Part shown: one piece after another, positions 1-6,480 of the stretch | Position numbering within the stretch: position 1 is the stretch's first letter | How the letters are laid out: the number at the start of each line of letters is the position of its first letter | Source: UBA1783 sp964449115 | GTDB lineage: Bacteria; Bacillota_I; Bacilli_A; Erysipelotrichales; Erysipelotrichaceae | Direction of reading: 5' to 3' | Assembly (NCBI GenBank): GCA_964449115.1 | Contig: CAYUXW010000036.1 | Location: forward strand, 1-13,985 | DNA length: 13,985 bases | The notes under the pieces: generated by a model | What the model was told of the DNA's origin: nothing | Seen by the model: only the letters and a program-made list of their open reading frames with translations | Database searches by the model: none | Translations under genes and position numbers: made by a program

Positions 1-34
1 CCTTTTTTAAAAAAGTCTGTTTGTCAACAATCTG

Positions 35-55
35 AAATGCACACTATGTGCATTT
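35..55 (-). terminator. hairpin overlapping the end of the ATPase gene
   Basis: A perfect inverted repeat with 9-bp arms (AAATGCACA / TGTGCATTT) and a CTA loop overlaps the stop codon of the minus-strand ATPase gene. On the minus strand the 3' flank is TTTCAG, so the U-tract is weak. It could be a transcription end or an mRNA 3'-end stabiliser. Another T/A-rich palindrome at 2-15 lies at the window edge. Confidence 0.4.
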
Positions 56-851
56 ATTTTGATAATAGCAGGGCGTCATTATCTAAAGTACCGTTGGATA
101 ATTCGTTGAATTTTTTAATCAGGTATTCTTTTGTTAAAGAATATTTTTCTTCACCTCTGACATCCAGGATGATGATACCATCATTCATCATAATCAGTCT
201 ATTACCGTGATCTATGGCATCCTGCATATTATGAGTAATCATAAGGGTAGTCAATTTATTTTCACTTACCAGCTGATCAGTTAAGTCTAGAACCTTTTTA
301 GCTGTTGAGGGATCTAAAGCAGCAGTATGTTCATCCAGCAATAGTAATTTTGGTTTTTGAAGAGTTGCCATCAGTAAGGTTAAAGCCTGTCTTTGACCAC
401 CTGACAGAAGCCCTACCTTGGTAGTGAGTCTTTCTTCTAAGCCTAAGTTTAAAGCTTTAAGTTTTTCATAGTAGTATTCACGTTCTTTCTTGGTAATACC
501 GACTCTTAGTCCTCTAAATTTTCCTCGACGATTAGCTAAAGCCAGATTTTCTTCAATCCACATATCAGCAGCTGTTCCCATCAGTGGGTTTTGGAAGACT
601 CTGCCAATATATTTAGCTCTTTGATGCTCGCTCATCAGAGTTACATCAACATTGTCGACATATATTTTGCCTTCATCAACAAACCAGCTGCCACTTATAG
701 CATTGAGCATGGTGCTTTTACCAGCCCCATTAGAGCCGATAACGGTGACAAAATCGCCTTCTTCCAGCTGCAGAGATAAATCTGAAAGGGCAACTTTCTG
801 GTGTATAGTACCAGGGTTGAATGTTTTAGAAATATTTTCAATCTTTAACAT
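54..851 (-). CDS. ABC transporter ATP-binding protein (TrpXYZ/LIV-like aromatic amino acid importer)
   Basis: This is the cytoplasmic ATPase that powers the adjacent importer. All ABC motifs are intact in its 265 residues: Walker A GSNGAGKST (39-47), a Q-loop Gln at 87 (FQNP), signature LSGGQ (149-153), Walker B LLLLDE (169-174) and H-loop His207 (ITHN). The ATG at 849-851 overlaps the permease stop by 14 bp and has a GGGGG-type ribosome binding site just upstream, so translational coupling is likely. It is the last gene of the operon binding protein-permease-ATPase. The family is the one found with PF04392-type binding proteins (TrpXYZ systems). Family membership is secure; the substrate is inferred from the leader peptides upstream, which point to Phe/Tyr rather than Trp. 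Confidence 0.9.
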   Translation of the reverse strand: MLKIENISKTFNPGTIHQKVALSDLSLQLEEGDFVTVIGSNGAGKSTMLNAISGSWFVDEGKIYVDNVDVTLMSEHQRAKYIGRVFQNPLMGTAADMWIEENLALANRRGKFRGLRVGITKKEREYYYEKLKALNLGLEERLTTKVGLLSGGQRQALTLLMATLQKPKLLLLDEHTAALDPSTAKKVLDLTDQLVSENKLTTLMITHNMQDAIDHGNRLIMMNDGIIILDVRGEEKYSLTKEYLIKKFNELSNGTLDNDALLLSK

Positions 852-1746
852 TTTGTTTTCCCCCTTTCTTTAAATCTAAATTTGGAATTGCCAGGAAGAT
901 GGTAACGATAATAGCGGTAAATAGTTTTAAGTCATTTGAATCAATTCTTAACCATAAAATAATGACCATTGCAATGTAGTAGAGAATTCCGCCAATTATA
1001 ACTGAAGTCAGACGAGTGTAGAATGAACAACCTTTTTTGAAGATAAAGTTGATGACAACTTCACCAATTATAATGGCTGCCAGTCCAATAACAATTGCCC
1101 CTCTTCCCATATTGATATCAGCGAAACCCTGATATTGAGCCATTAAGCCTCCAGCTAAGGCAACAATACCATTTCCTATTCCAAAACCAATTACCTTCAT
1201 ATTGTTGATATTGATACCCTGAGCTAAGGCCATGTTGTTGTTATTGCCAGTGGCTCTGATTGCTGAACCTTGTTCTGTGCCAAAGTACCAGTATAGAACA
1301 ACAATATGGACAACAGAAATGATTATTCCGACCAAAATAGCGTTTGGTACATCTCTCATAGAGATTAAAAGGTTAAATCTATCTGGATTGGCACTAACAT
1401 TGGCACTCATATTCATGATGTGCAGATTAATCGAATAAAGACCAAACTGTACCAAGATACCGGCTAAAATAGCTGGTATCTTGAGCTTGGTATGAATTAA
1501 TCCTGTAGCTATACCGGTCAAAATCCCAATGATGAAGGAAATAAACAAAGCGAGTATGGGATTAACACCGGCTAGTATACACATGATAGTGATGGCTCCT
1601 CCTGTTGTGAAGGAACCGTCAACCGTCAAGTCAGATACATTTAATACTCTAAAAGTAATATAGATACCCAAGGCCATGATGCCCCAGATTAAACCTTGAG
1701 CAACACCGCCAGGGAGTCGATAGATCAGATTGGATAGAGTAATCAT
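838..1746 (-). CDS. ABC transporter permease (LIV/TrpY-like)
   Basis: A 302-residue, very hydrophobic integral membrane protein with about eight or nine membrane segments, of the branched-chain-amino-acid-type permease family (BPD_transp_2). The N-terminal stretch LNVSDLTVDGSFTTGGA is the hallmark of permeases paired with ABC_sub_bind lipoproteins. The start is 6 nt after the binding-protein stop, with a GGAGAA ribosome binding site inside the end of that gene, and its own end overlaps the ATPase start. It forms the translocation pore, probably as a homodimer, since only one permease gene is present. It probably also serves the second binding protein, because that gene has no permease of its own. 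Substrate assignment is inference. Confidence 0.9.
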   Translation of the reverse strand: MITLSNLIYRLPGGVAQGLIWGIMALGIYITFRVLNVSDLTVDGSFTTGGAITIMCILAGVNPILALFISFIIGILTGIATGLIHTKLKIPAILAGILVQFGLYSINLHIMNMSANVSANPDRFNLLISMRDVPNAILVGIIISVVHIVVLYWYFGTEQGSAIRATGNNNNMALAQGININNMKVIGFGIGNGIVALAGGLMAQYQGFADINMGRGAIVIGLAAIIIGEVVINFIFKKGCSFYTRLTSVIIGGILYYIAMVIILWLRIDSNDLKLFTAIIVTIFLAIPNLDLKKGGKQNVKD

Positions 1747-1752
1747 GATAGA

Positions 1753-2718
1753 TTATTCTCCAATTGGAATAAAGTCTTCAGGCATTGTCATACCTAAGTC
1801 TTCGCAAATTTCTTTATTGTATTTTTTAATAGGATTTACGAAGTATTCAATTGGCATATCTTCAATATTTACTTCACCTTTTAAAAGTTTAGCCGCCATC
1901 TTACCAGTAGTAACTCCTAAATCATAGTAGTTGATTGCCAGTGATGCTACACCACATTTTAAGCAGGTATTTTCTTCTCCACAGAATACTGGAACACCAG
2001 CTGGACGACAGACGCTGTCGATAATTTCTGCACAGCTTGCAGCCTTATTGTCAGTTGGTACATATAAAACTTCACATTCTTCAATAGCTTGAGTTGTTAC
2101 CAGATAGATGTCGTTTGAGTCAGCGAAAGAAAATGTTTTAACAGTGACACCTTTGCTTTCCAGGTATTCTTTAACAACTTTAACCTGGTAAATTGAATTA
2201 GCTTCACTTGAGCTATAAAGGATACCAACGGTTTTTACATCAGGCATAATATCCAGGATCATCTGAGCCTGTTCATCTAATGGTGCCAGATCACTTGTTC
2301 CTGAAACATTGAAACCGGTCAGTCCATTAAAACCTTCAATGTTTAAAGCGACACCATATTCAGTAACAGAAGTTCCTAAAATAGGAATAGTGGTAGTAGC
2401 TGCCGCTGCTGCCTGTAAAGCAGGAGTAGAGTTGGCTAAAATCATATCGACGCCATCGGCTACAAAGCCGTTACAGATAGTAGCACAGGTAGCTAGATCT
2501 CCAGCCGCATTGCCATCGATGAACACCAGCTTGTCTTCGCCGAATGCTTCAATAAGAGCATCCTTGAATCCTTGAGTAGCAGCATCCAGAGCTGCATGAG
2601 CTTCAATCTGACAGATGCCGATAACGAATTTCTCTTCCTCCTTTTTTTCTTCAGGTTTACAGGCTGTCATAGAGATAGCCAGCAATAAGGTTAAGATAAC
2701 GGTAAGTAGTTTTTTCAT
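1753..2718 (-). CDS. ABC substrate-binding lipoprotein 1 (TrpX/ABC_sub_bind family), Phe-leader controlled
   Basis: A 321-residue extracytoplasmic receptor of the ABC_sub_bind (PF04392, TrpX-like) family. The N terminus is a lipoprotein signal (MKKLL, hydrophobic core, lipobox MTAC, Cys20), followed by a charged linker KPEEKKEEEK. The ATG at 2716-2718 is preferred because GGAGGG (2726-2731) sits 7 nt upstream; a TTG at 2733 is in frame but overlaps that ribosome binding site. The protein is about 85% identical by eye to the product of the gene at 3018-3971. Differences cluster at GLTGFNVSG versus GLVGTNISG, at the strand before DSNDIYLV, in the ENTCLKCG loop and at the C terminus. It is first in the operon with permease and ATPase, behind an attenuator with a Phe-rich leader peptide. 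The inferred ligand is phenylalanine, perhaps aromatic amino acids more broadly; that is not shown by sequence alone. Confidence 0.9.
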   Translation of the reverse strand: MKKLLTVILTLLLAISMTACKPEEKKEEEKFVIGICQIEAHAALDAATQGFKDALIEAFGEDKLVFIDGNAAGDLATCATICNGFVADGVDMILANSTPALQAAAAATTTIPILGTSVTEYGVALNIEGFNGLTGFNVSGTSDLAPLDEQAQMILDIMPDVKTVGILYSSSEANSIYQVKVVKEYLESKGVTVKTFSFADSNDIYLVTTQAIEECEVLYVPTDNKAASCAEIIDSVCRPAGVPVFCGEENTCLKCGVASLAINYYDLGVTTGKMAAKLLKGEVNIEDMPIEYFVNPIKKYNKEICEDLGMTMPEDFIPIGE

Positions 2719-2731
2719 AATTTTTCCCTCC

Positions 2732-2756
2732 AAATAAAAACTGCCATATTGGCAGT
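2732..2756 (-). terminator. attenuator terminator of the Phe-leader unit
   Basis: An intrinsic terminator in the 5' leader RNA: arms ACTGCCA / TGGCAGT (7 bp) with a 3-nt loop, followed on the minus strand by TTTTTATTT and then the GGAGGG ribosome binding site of the binding-protein gene. The 5' arm TGCCAA can instead pair with TTGGCA at 2791-2796, which would disrupt the terminator. Confidence 0.85.
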
Positions 2757-2812
2757 CAAATTAATCTTTCACTATTAACAGAAATACACTTGCCAACGTA
2801 CACTAAAACATC

Positions 2813-2875
2813 TTACTTTTTAAAGTAAAAGAAGAAGAAGCTAAAGTATGCGTTGTTGTATAAAGCTGTTTTCAT
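2813..2875 (-). CDS. leader peptide, 20 aa, Phe-rich
   Basis: A short reading frame starting ATG at 2873-2875, with AAGGAG (2883-2888) 7 nt upstream, and ending TAA. The peptide begins MKTALYNNA, continues YFSFFFFYF and ends KK. Nine of 20 residues are Phe or Tyr (six Phe, three Tyr), and codons 10-18 are almost all aromatic. It lies directly downstream of a near-consensus promoter and upstream of a terminator with an alternative fold, as in enterobacterial pheL-type control. The peptide itself probably has no function; its translation rate would sense charged tRNA-Phe, with some Tyr input. The parallel gene at 4062-4121 keeps both ends but replaces the centre with Tyr, which strongly supports that it is real. 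Confidence 0.85.
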   Translation of the reverse strand: MKTALYNNAYFSFFFFYFKK

Positions 2876-2897
2876 AGTAAATCTCCTTATGTTCATT

Positions 2898-2926
2898 AGT
2901 TTACTACCTAAAAATAGTAATGTCAA
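2898..2926 (-). promoter_or_regulatory. promoter of the Phe-leader operon
   Basis: On the minus strand there is TTGACA (2921-2926), a 17-bp spacer and TAAACT (2898-2903). Transcription is predicted to start near 2891, leaving about 15 nt before the leader peptide ATG. Confidence 0.85.
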
Positions 2927-2960
2927 CGATTTCTATAAAGTTTTGTAAAGAATTTCAAAA

Positions 2961-2984
2961 GTTTATGAAAATGTTTTCATAAAC
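2961..2984. promoter_or_regulatory. perfect 11-bp inverted repeat, putative operator (copy 1)
   Basis: GTTTATGAAAA, TG, TTTTCATAAAC. With the flank it belongs to a 32-bp block (2952-2983) that matches 4198-4229 at 31 of 32 bases. Its centre lies about 81 bp upstream of the predicted start site of the Phe-leader operon. The position suits an activator site. It also follows the hairpin after the upstream binding-protein gene, so an RNA role cannot be excluded. Confidence 0.5.
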
Positions 2985-3015
2985 ATAAGATGCCGGGAGA
3001 AAGCATCTTATGTTT
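2981..3015 (-). terminator. strong hairpin after binding-protein gene 2
   Basis: An inverted repeat with 13-bp arms (AAACATAAGATGC / GCATCTTATGTTT) and a 9-nt loop begins 2 nt after the stop of the minus-strand gene at 3018. The 3' flank is TTTATG, a short U-run, so termination may be incomplete. It separates the second binding-protein gene from the Phe-leader operon promoter. Confidence 0.6.
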
Positions 3016-3017
3016 AA

Positions 3018-3971
3018 TTATTCTATTGCAATGTAATCTTCTGGAACTACAATTCCCAGCAAATCACAAATTTCTTTATTATATTTTTTAACAGGGTTTT
3101 CAAAGTATTGAATTGGCATATCTTCAATTTTTGCTTCGCCTGTTAGAATCTTAGCTGCCATCTTACCGGTAGTAAAGCCTAAATCATAGTAGTTGATTGA
3201 AAGAGTAGCTACACCACAGACAGCGCATGGATTTTCTTCCCCACAGAATACTGGAACACCAGCTGGACGACAGACACTGTCGATAATTTCTGCACAGCTG
3301 GCAGCCTTATTGTCAGTTGGTACATAGATTGCATCACTTTGTTCAACAGCTTGAGTGGTTACTAGATAAATGTCATTTGAATCTGAGAAAGCAAATTCAT
3401 TAACTGTAACACCTTTGCTTTCCAGGTATTCTTTAACAACTTTAACCTGGTAAATTGAATTAGCTTCACTTGATGAATATAGAATACCGACAGTTTTTAC
3501 ATCTGGTAAAATGTCTAGAATCATCTGAGCCTGTTCATCTAGCGGTGCCAGATCACTGGTACCTGAAATATTTGTGCCAACCAGTCCACTGAAGTTTTCA
3601 ATGTTTAAAGCCACACCATATTCAGTAACTGAAGTTCCTAAAACAGGAATAGTAGTAGTAGCTGCCGCTGCTGCCTGTAAAGAAGGAGTAGCATTGGCTA
3701 AAATCATGTCCACACCATCGGCTACAAAGCCATTACAGATAGTAGCACAGGTAGCTGGATCTCCAGCCGCATTTCCATCGATAAATACTACTTTGTCTTC
3801 TCCTAAGGCTTCAATAAGAGCATCTTTGAATCCTTGAGTAGCAGCATCCAGAGCTGCATGAGCTTCAATCTGACAGATGCCGATAACGAATTTTTCTTCC
3901 TGCTTTTTATCGCATCCGCTAAAAGACAAGATTAACAATAATGATAATAATAGAGTAAATAGTTTTTTCAT
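3018..3971 (-). CDS. ABC substrate-binding lipoprotein 2 (TrpX/ABC_sub_bind family), Tyr-leader controlled
   Basis: A 317-residue paralogue of the receptor encoded at 1753-2718. The lipoprotein signal is MKKLF, a Leu-rich core and FSGC with Cys20, then a short linker DKKQEEK. The mature part starts FVIGICQIEAHAALDAATQG as in the paralogue. The ATG at 3969-3971 follows GGAGGG by a normal spacing. It is monocistronic: a strong hairpin follows its stop, and it has its own promoter, leader peptide and terminator. No permease or ATPase accompanies it, so it presumably docks on the shared permease encoded at 838-1746. Differences from the paralogue (GLVGTNISG versus GLTGFNVSG, and ENPCAVCG versus ENTCLKCG) could alter ligand choice. 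The six-Tyr leader suggests tyrosine; this is inference. Tryptophan, the ligand of the best-known family members, is an alternative. Confidence 0.9.
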   Translation of the reverse strand: MKKLFTLLLSLLLILSFSGCDKKQEEKFVIGICQIEAHAALDAATQGFKDALIEALGEDKVVFIDGNAAGDPATCATICNGFVADGVDMILANATPSLQAAAAATTTIPVLGTSVTEYGVALNIENFSGLVGTNISGTSDLAPLDEQAQMILDILPDVKTVGILYSSSEANSIYQVKVVKEYLESKGVTVNEFAFSDSNDIYLVTTQAVEQSDAIYVPTDNKAASCAEIIDSVCRPAGVPVFCGEENPCAVCGVATLSINYYDLGFTTGKMAAKILTGEAKIEDMPIQYFENPVKKYNKEICDLLGIVVPEDYIAIE

Positions 3972-3983
3972 AAGTTTCCCTCC

Positions 3984-4007
3984 AAATAAAAACTGCCCAA
4001 TTGGCAG
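3984..4007 (-). terminator. attenuator terminator of the Tyr-leader unit
   Basis: CTGCC / GGCAG arms with a 5-nt loop, then TTTTTATTT on the minus strand and the GGAGGG ribosome binding site. The stem is shorter than in the Phe unit. Its 5' arm contains TGCCAA, which can pair with TTGGCA at 4043-4048 as the antiterminator. Confidence 0.8.
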
Positions 4008-4061
4008 CCGTAAATATTTCTCTTTATAAATAAAAAATGCCTTGCCAACGTAACGAAAATA

Positions 4062-4121
4062 TTACTTTTTAAAGTAATAGTAGTAATAATAGTTAACGTT
4101 GTAAGCTAAAACAGTTTTCAT
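4062..4121 (-). CDS. leader peptide, 19 aa, six consecutive Tyr
   Basis: The ATG at 4119-4121 has AGGAG (4129-4133) 7 nt upstream, and the frame ends in TAA. The peptide begins MKTVLAYNVN, then has six Tyr in a row (TAT TAT TAC TAC TAT TAC), then FKK. Both Tyr codons are used in the run, so it is not a simple codon repeat; this points to selection on the amino acid. The run follows the segment-1 CAACGT element, placing a stalled ribosome over it. The inferred sensor input is charged tRNA-Tyr. The start MKT and end FKK match the Phe-type leader. Confidence 0.85.
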   Translation of the reverse strand: MKTVLAYNVNYYYYYYFKK

Positions 4122-4142
4122 CTATAATCTCCTATCGCCCAT

Positions 4143-4171
4143 AGTGTAAGGTATTTTTTTGAAAGTGTCAA
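4143..4171 (-). promoter_or_regulatory. promoter of the Tyr-leader gene
   Basis: On the minus strand there is TTGACA (4166-4171), a 17-bp spacer and TACACT (4143-4148). The predicted start is near 4136, about 15 nt before the leader peptide ATG. Confidence 0.85.
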
Positions 4172-4207
4172 TAAATATTTGCAAAAAAAATTAAAATATT
4201 TCAAAAG

Positions 4208-4229
4208 TTTATGAAAATATTTTCATAAA
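4208..4229. promoter_or_regulatory. perfect 22-bp palindrome, putative operator (copy 2)
   Basis: TTTATGAAAAT followed by ATTTTCATAAA. The centre is about 82-83 bp upstream of the predicted Tyr-leader start site, nearly the same offset as copy 1. It also lies about 36 bp upstream of the divergent plus-strand -10 box at 4268. I do not recognise the binding protein; the half-site spacing does not fit CodY, Rex or Fur-type boxes well. Confidence 0.5.
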
Positions 4230-4264
4230 TTAACTTTTTTAGCATATAAAATTGGATTGGAGTT

Positions 4265-4273
4265 TGTTATAAT
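4265..4273 (+). promoter_or_regulatory. extended -10 promoter of the HD/RyR-TIR cluster
   Basis: TGTTATAAT matches the extended -10 consensus TGnTATAAT. No good -35 is present at 17 bp, which is common for extended -10 promoters. The untranslated region to the ATG at 4364 would be about 84 nt. Confidence 0.5.
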
Positions 4274-4363
4274 TAACTTAAAGATAATTTTTGTTTATCA
4301 AAATTAAGTAACGATGGCAAAAAAAATCCCAGATTATAATTTGTTTAAGAAGGAGTTTGTGAA

Positions 4364-6427
4364 ATGGCATATACTGCACTTAAAGAAAAAAGAGAAAGAA
4401 ACAAGTGCCTTTTTGGTGAAAATATCGGTCCGCTAGAACCAAAAAAACATTATGGTGAAGATGATTATGGATTAAAATCATTAGCATTGCGTTTTCTTCA
4501 CGAAAGATGCCAGGGACTTTGTTTTAATAATGAAATGGCATTAAAGGAAAAGTTAGAAGATAAATATTATGGAACCAGTCTATTGCCAAATCAGATTCCT
4601 TATAATATGCAGATGGACATTAATCGACTGTGTCTGGAACGTGAACTGGAAAAATTTATCAGTTCAGGTATTACCGAGGATGCCTACAATATTTATTACT
4701 GTTATCTGGAAATGTTTTTTGGACACTACGGTAAATCAAAAAAGATGGTGGAACTACTTTCTGAGTTTGAATCTAATGCCAGCTCTCTTTTAATGAAACA
4801 TCGTGATCATTATTCTCATTCGGTTTATGTCTTTGCCCTGGGTCTGGCTATTTATCAGTCAAATGAAAACTATCGTCAGGCTTTTAAGAAGTTTTATGGT
4901 TTTGATATTGATGAAGCAAATAAAACAGCGGATTATGCTGCGGCTAACTGCTTTTTGCAGTATTGGGGTTTGACTTCACTTTTCCATGATATCGGCTATC
5001 CTTTTGAGTTGCCTTTTGAACAGGTGCTTTCATATTATGAAGTGGCTGGCAATAAGCGTGGCAAGGGTAGTATGTATCTTGCCTATCATGATGTTGATTT
5101 AATAACCAAACTTTCTCAAGAGGCTAAAAAGCATTTTGAAAACTTATATGGTCAGTCTTTTGATACAACAGAGCAATTGTTTGCTTATGGCATTGCGGAA
5201 AAACTGGCTGAAAAATATGCTTTCACTCAAGAATATATTTTAGAAAAGATTTATGATAAGCCACGTTTTCCTAACAGATTTGGTTATTTTATGGATCACG
5301 CCTATTTCAGTGCCTCAAGACTGTATCATGAGATTGAAAATTCAGTTGGTATTGAAAAAATAAATGAAAAGCATATCGATGCTTTAACGGCCATTATGCT
5401 TCATAATAGCCTGTATAAATTTGCGATTGCTTTTTATAAGAGTGAAAATCCTAAAAAACCTTTAAAAATGCAAACTCATCCTTTGGCTTATTTACTGATG
5501 TTATGTGATGAACTTCAATGCTGGGATCGCACAGCTTATGGTCGAAACTCCAGAACAGAACTTCATCCGATGTCGGTAGAGTTTGATTTTAGCGATAATG
5601 CCATTCATGCTGTTTATTATTATGATAGCCATGAGCAGGAAAAAATTGATGAATTTGAAATTGAATATCACAAATGGGAAGAAAGTGGAGAGCAGGGTTC
5701 AGCACCTAGGCTTAAAGCTTACAGTGATATGGCAGAAAAGGAGCAGCGCTTTACTACCGATATTGAAAGCATCGTTGATACTTCCGATATACTTCTGAGG
5801 ATAATTGCCGATACCAGAGAAGTAGATTATAAAAGCAAACACACTTATCTTTCCAGCAGTAATTTCCTTCATTTGTATGATTTTGCGGTGGCTTTAAATG
5901 CCAGATATTCATATCAGGGTAAGGAAAAAGAAATTGATGATAAGGATTTAGAAAAAAAGTTTGAACAGCTATCTTTGGAATATCAGCTTTCTAACATTAA
6001 TCAGGCCAAGAATTTTTCCAGATATCTACATGCGATAGGTTGTTTCTATACTGATAGACCAGTTGATTATGAAATGATTACTTCCTTCAGTGAAGAGCAG
6101 ATGATGGTTTTCGCTCCAATGGAACATCAACGCTGGATAAATGAGCATATTTCAATGGGCTGGATCAGTGGTAATCTATATGAAACAGCCAACCTCCCAG
6201 CAGAATTTATTAATAAATTTGAAGATGAGAACAAGGCGCGCAAGGCTTTACGTGAGCAGCTTCGCATGCATAGACTGGTGATGGAAGGAAAACCGACCAA
6301 GGAAGAGATAATTGAGCACTATAATTCGTTAGATGAAAAAGAAAAAGAAAAGGACTTTGAGCCATTTAACAGTATGCTGAAATTGATAAAGAAATTCGAT
6401 GGACTTCGAATCTATAAACTATATTGA
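4364..6427 (+). CDS. HD-domain phosphohydrolase fused to C-terminal RyR domain
   Basis: A 687-residue soluble protein with no signal peptide. The middle carries an HD-superfamily metal-site pattern: His152 (YSHSV), His208-Asp209 (LFHDIGYP), His312 (MDHAYFS), His347 (LHNSL) and Asp382 (LLCDELQCWDR). All expected ligands are present, so a phosphohydrolase or phosphodiesterase active site is likely intact. Residues about 580-687 match the RyR domain: MEHQRW (586-591), GWISG (599-603), then LDEKEKEKDFEPFN and a final LRIY. In bacteria RyR domains recur in nucleotide-signal-linked conflict systems and are proposed ligand sensors. The ATG follows AAGGAG (4350-4355) by 8 nt. An LRR-TIR gene follows after 86 nt, then a four-TM gene. 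Inferred role: it makes, removes or senses a nucleotide signal for these partners. The domain calls are firm; the function is not. Confidence 0.8.
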   Translation: MAYTALKEKRERNKCLFGENIGPLEPKKHYGEDDYGLKSLALRFLHERCQGLCFNNEMALKEKLEDKYYGTSLLPNQIPYNMQMDINRLCLERELEKFISSGITEDAYNIYYCYLEMFFGHYGKSKKMVELLSEFESNASSLLMKHRDHYSHSVYVFALGLAIYQSNENYRQAFKKFYGFDIDEANKTADYAAANCFLQYWGLTSLFHDIGYPFELPFEQVLSYYEVAGNKRGKGSMYLAYHDVDLITKLSQEAKKHFENLYGQSFDTTEQLFAYGIAEKLAEKYAFTQEYILEKIYDKPRFPNRFGYFMDHAYFSASRLYHEIENSVGIEKINEKHIDALTAIMLHNSLYKFAIAFYKSENPKKPLKMQTHPLAYLLMLCDELQCWDRTAYGRNSRTELHPMSVEFDFSDNAIHAVYYYDSHEQEKIDEFEIEYHKWEESGEQGSAPRLKAYSDMAEKEQRFTTDIESIVDTSDILLRIIADTREVDYKSKHTYLSSSNFLHLYDFAVALNARYSYQGKEKEIDDKDLEKKFEQLSLEYQLSNINQAKNFSRYLHAIGCFYTDRPVDYEMITSFSEEQMMVFAPMEHQRWINEHISMGWISGNLYETANLPAEFINKFEDENKARKALREQLRMHRLVMEGKPTKEEIIEHYNSLDEKEKEKDFEPFNSMLKLIKKFDGLRIYKLY

Positions 6428-6480
6428 TAAAAACAATTAAATTTGTTTAATGTGGGCATAATTAAAAGTTATTTAAAAGA

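Larger units (their letters stand above)
2719..2891 (-). promoter_or_regulatory. transcription attenuator leader RNA (Phe-type)
   Basis: This is the leader from the predicted start site (about 2891) to the binding-protein start. In transcript order it has the leader peptide gene with CAACG at its codons 7-9 (segment 1), TACGTTGGCAAG at 2789-2800 (segment 2), TGCCAA at 2749-2754 (segment 3) and TTGGCAGT (segment 4). Possible pairings are 1:2 through CAACG/CGTTG, 2:3 through TTGGCA/TGCCAA (antiterminator) and 3:4 (terminator). A ribosome stalled on the Phe/Tyr run would cover segment 1 and free segment 2 for the antiterminator. A ribosome reaching the stop, about 12 nt before segment 2, would block it and let the terminator form. 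The pairing is visible; the mechanism is inferred from classical attenuation. Confidence 0.8.
3972..4136 (-). promoter_or_regulatory. transcription attenuator leader RNA (Tyr-type)
   Basis: The architecture matches the Phe-type leader. The peptide gene contains CAACGT at codons 7-9 (segment 1). TACGTTGGCAAG at 4041-4052 (segment 2) is identical to the other copy over 12 bases. TGCCAA (segment 3) and GGGCAG (segment 4) complete the terminator. Segment 1:2 pairing is CAACGT/ACGTTG, extendable by AAC/GTT across a one-base bulge. The stop codon lies close before segment 2, as expected if a terminating ribosome masks it. Conservation of all pairing segments amid diverged spacers supports the model. 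Confidence 0.8.
1753..4229 (-). repeat. tandem duplication: operator + promoter + leader + binding-protein gene
   Basis: Two direct units, 1753-2984 and 3018-4229, have the same order: binding-protein gene, intrinsic terminator, leader peptide gene, promoter, palindrome. The coding parts are highly similar. In the control regions only short islands are conserved: the palindrome block, the -35 box, the leader's MKT and FKK ends, the 12-base CTTGCCAACGTA block, the terminator and the GGAGGG ribosome binding site. Sequence between these islands has diverged. This is an old duplication with selection on the control elements. Confidence 0.85.

Noticed and set aside
2719..2733. TTG start at 2733 for binding-protein gene 1
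   Set aside because: It overlaps the GGAGGG ribosome binding site; the ATG at 2718 gives a standard lipoprotein signal matching the paralogue.
2831..2840. GAAGAAGAAG as a simple microsatellite rather than coding
   Set aside because: The paralogous leader keeps the frame, both ends and the ribosome binding site, but uses mixed TAT/TAC codons in the run, so a coding explanation fits both copies better.
2961..2984. CodY, Rex or Fur box
   Set aside because: The half-site order and spacing (TATGAAAAT-ATTTTCATA) do not fit AATTTTCWGAAAATT, TTGTGA-N6-TCACAA or Fur-type repeats.
4314..4436. 40-codon frame overlapping the start of the HD-RyR gene
   Set aside because: It lacks a ribosome binding site, is Lys-rich low-complexity sequence and overlaps a well-supported gene in another frame.
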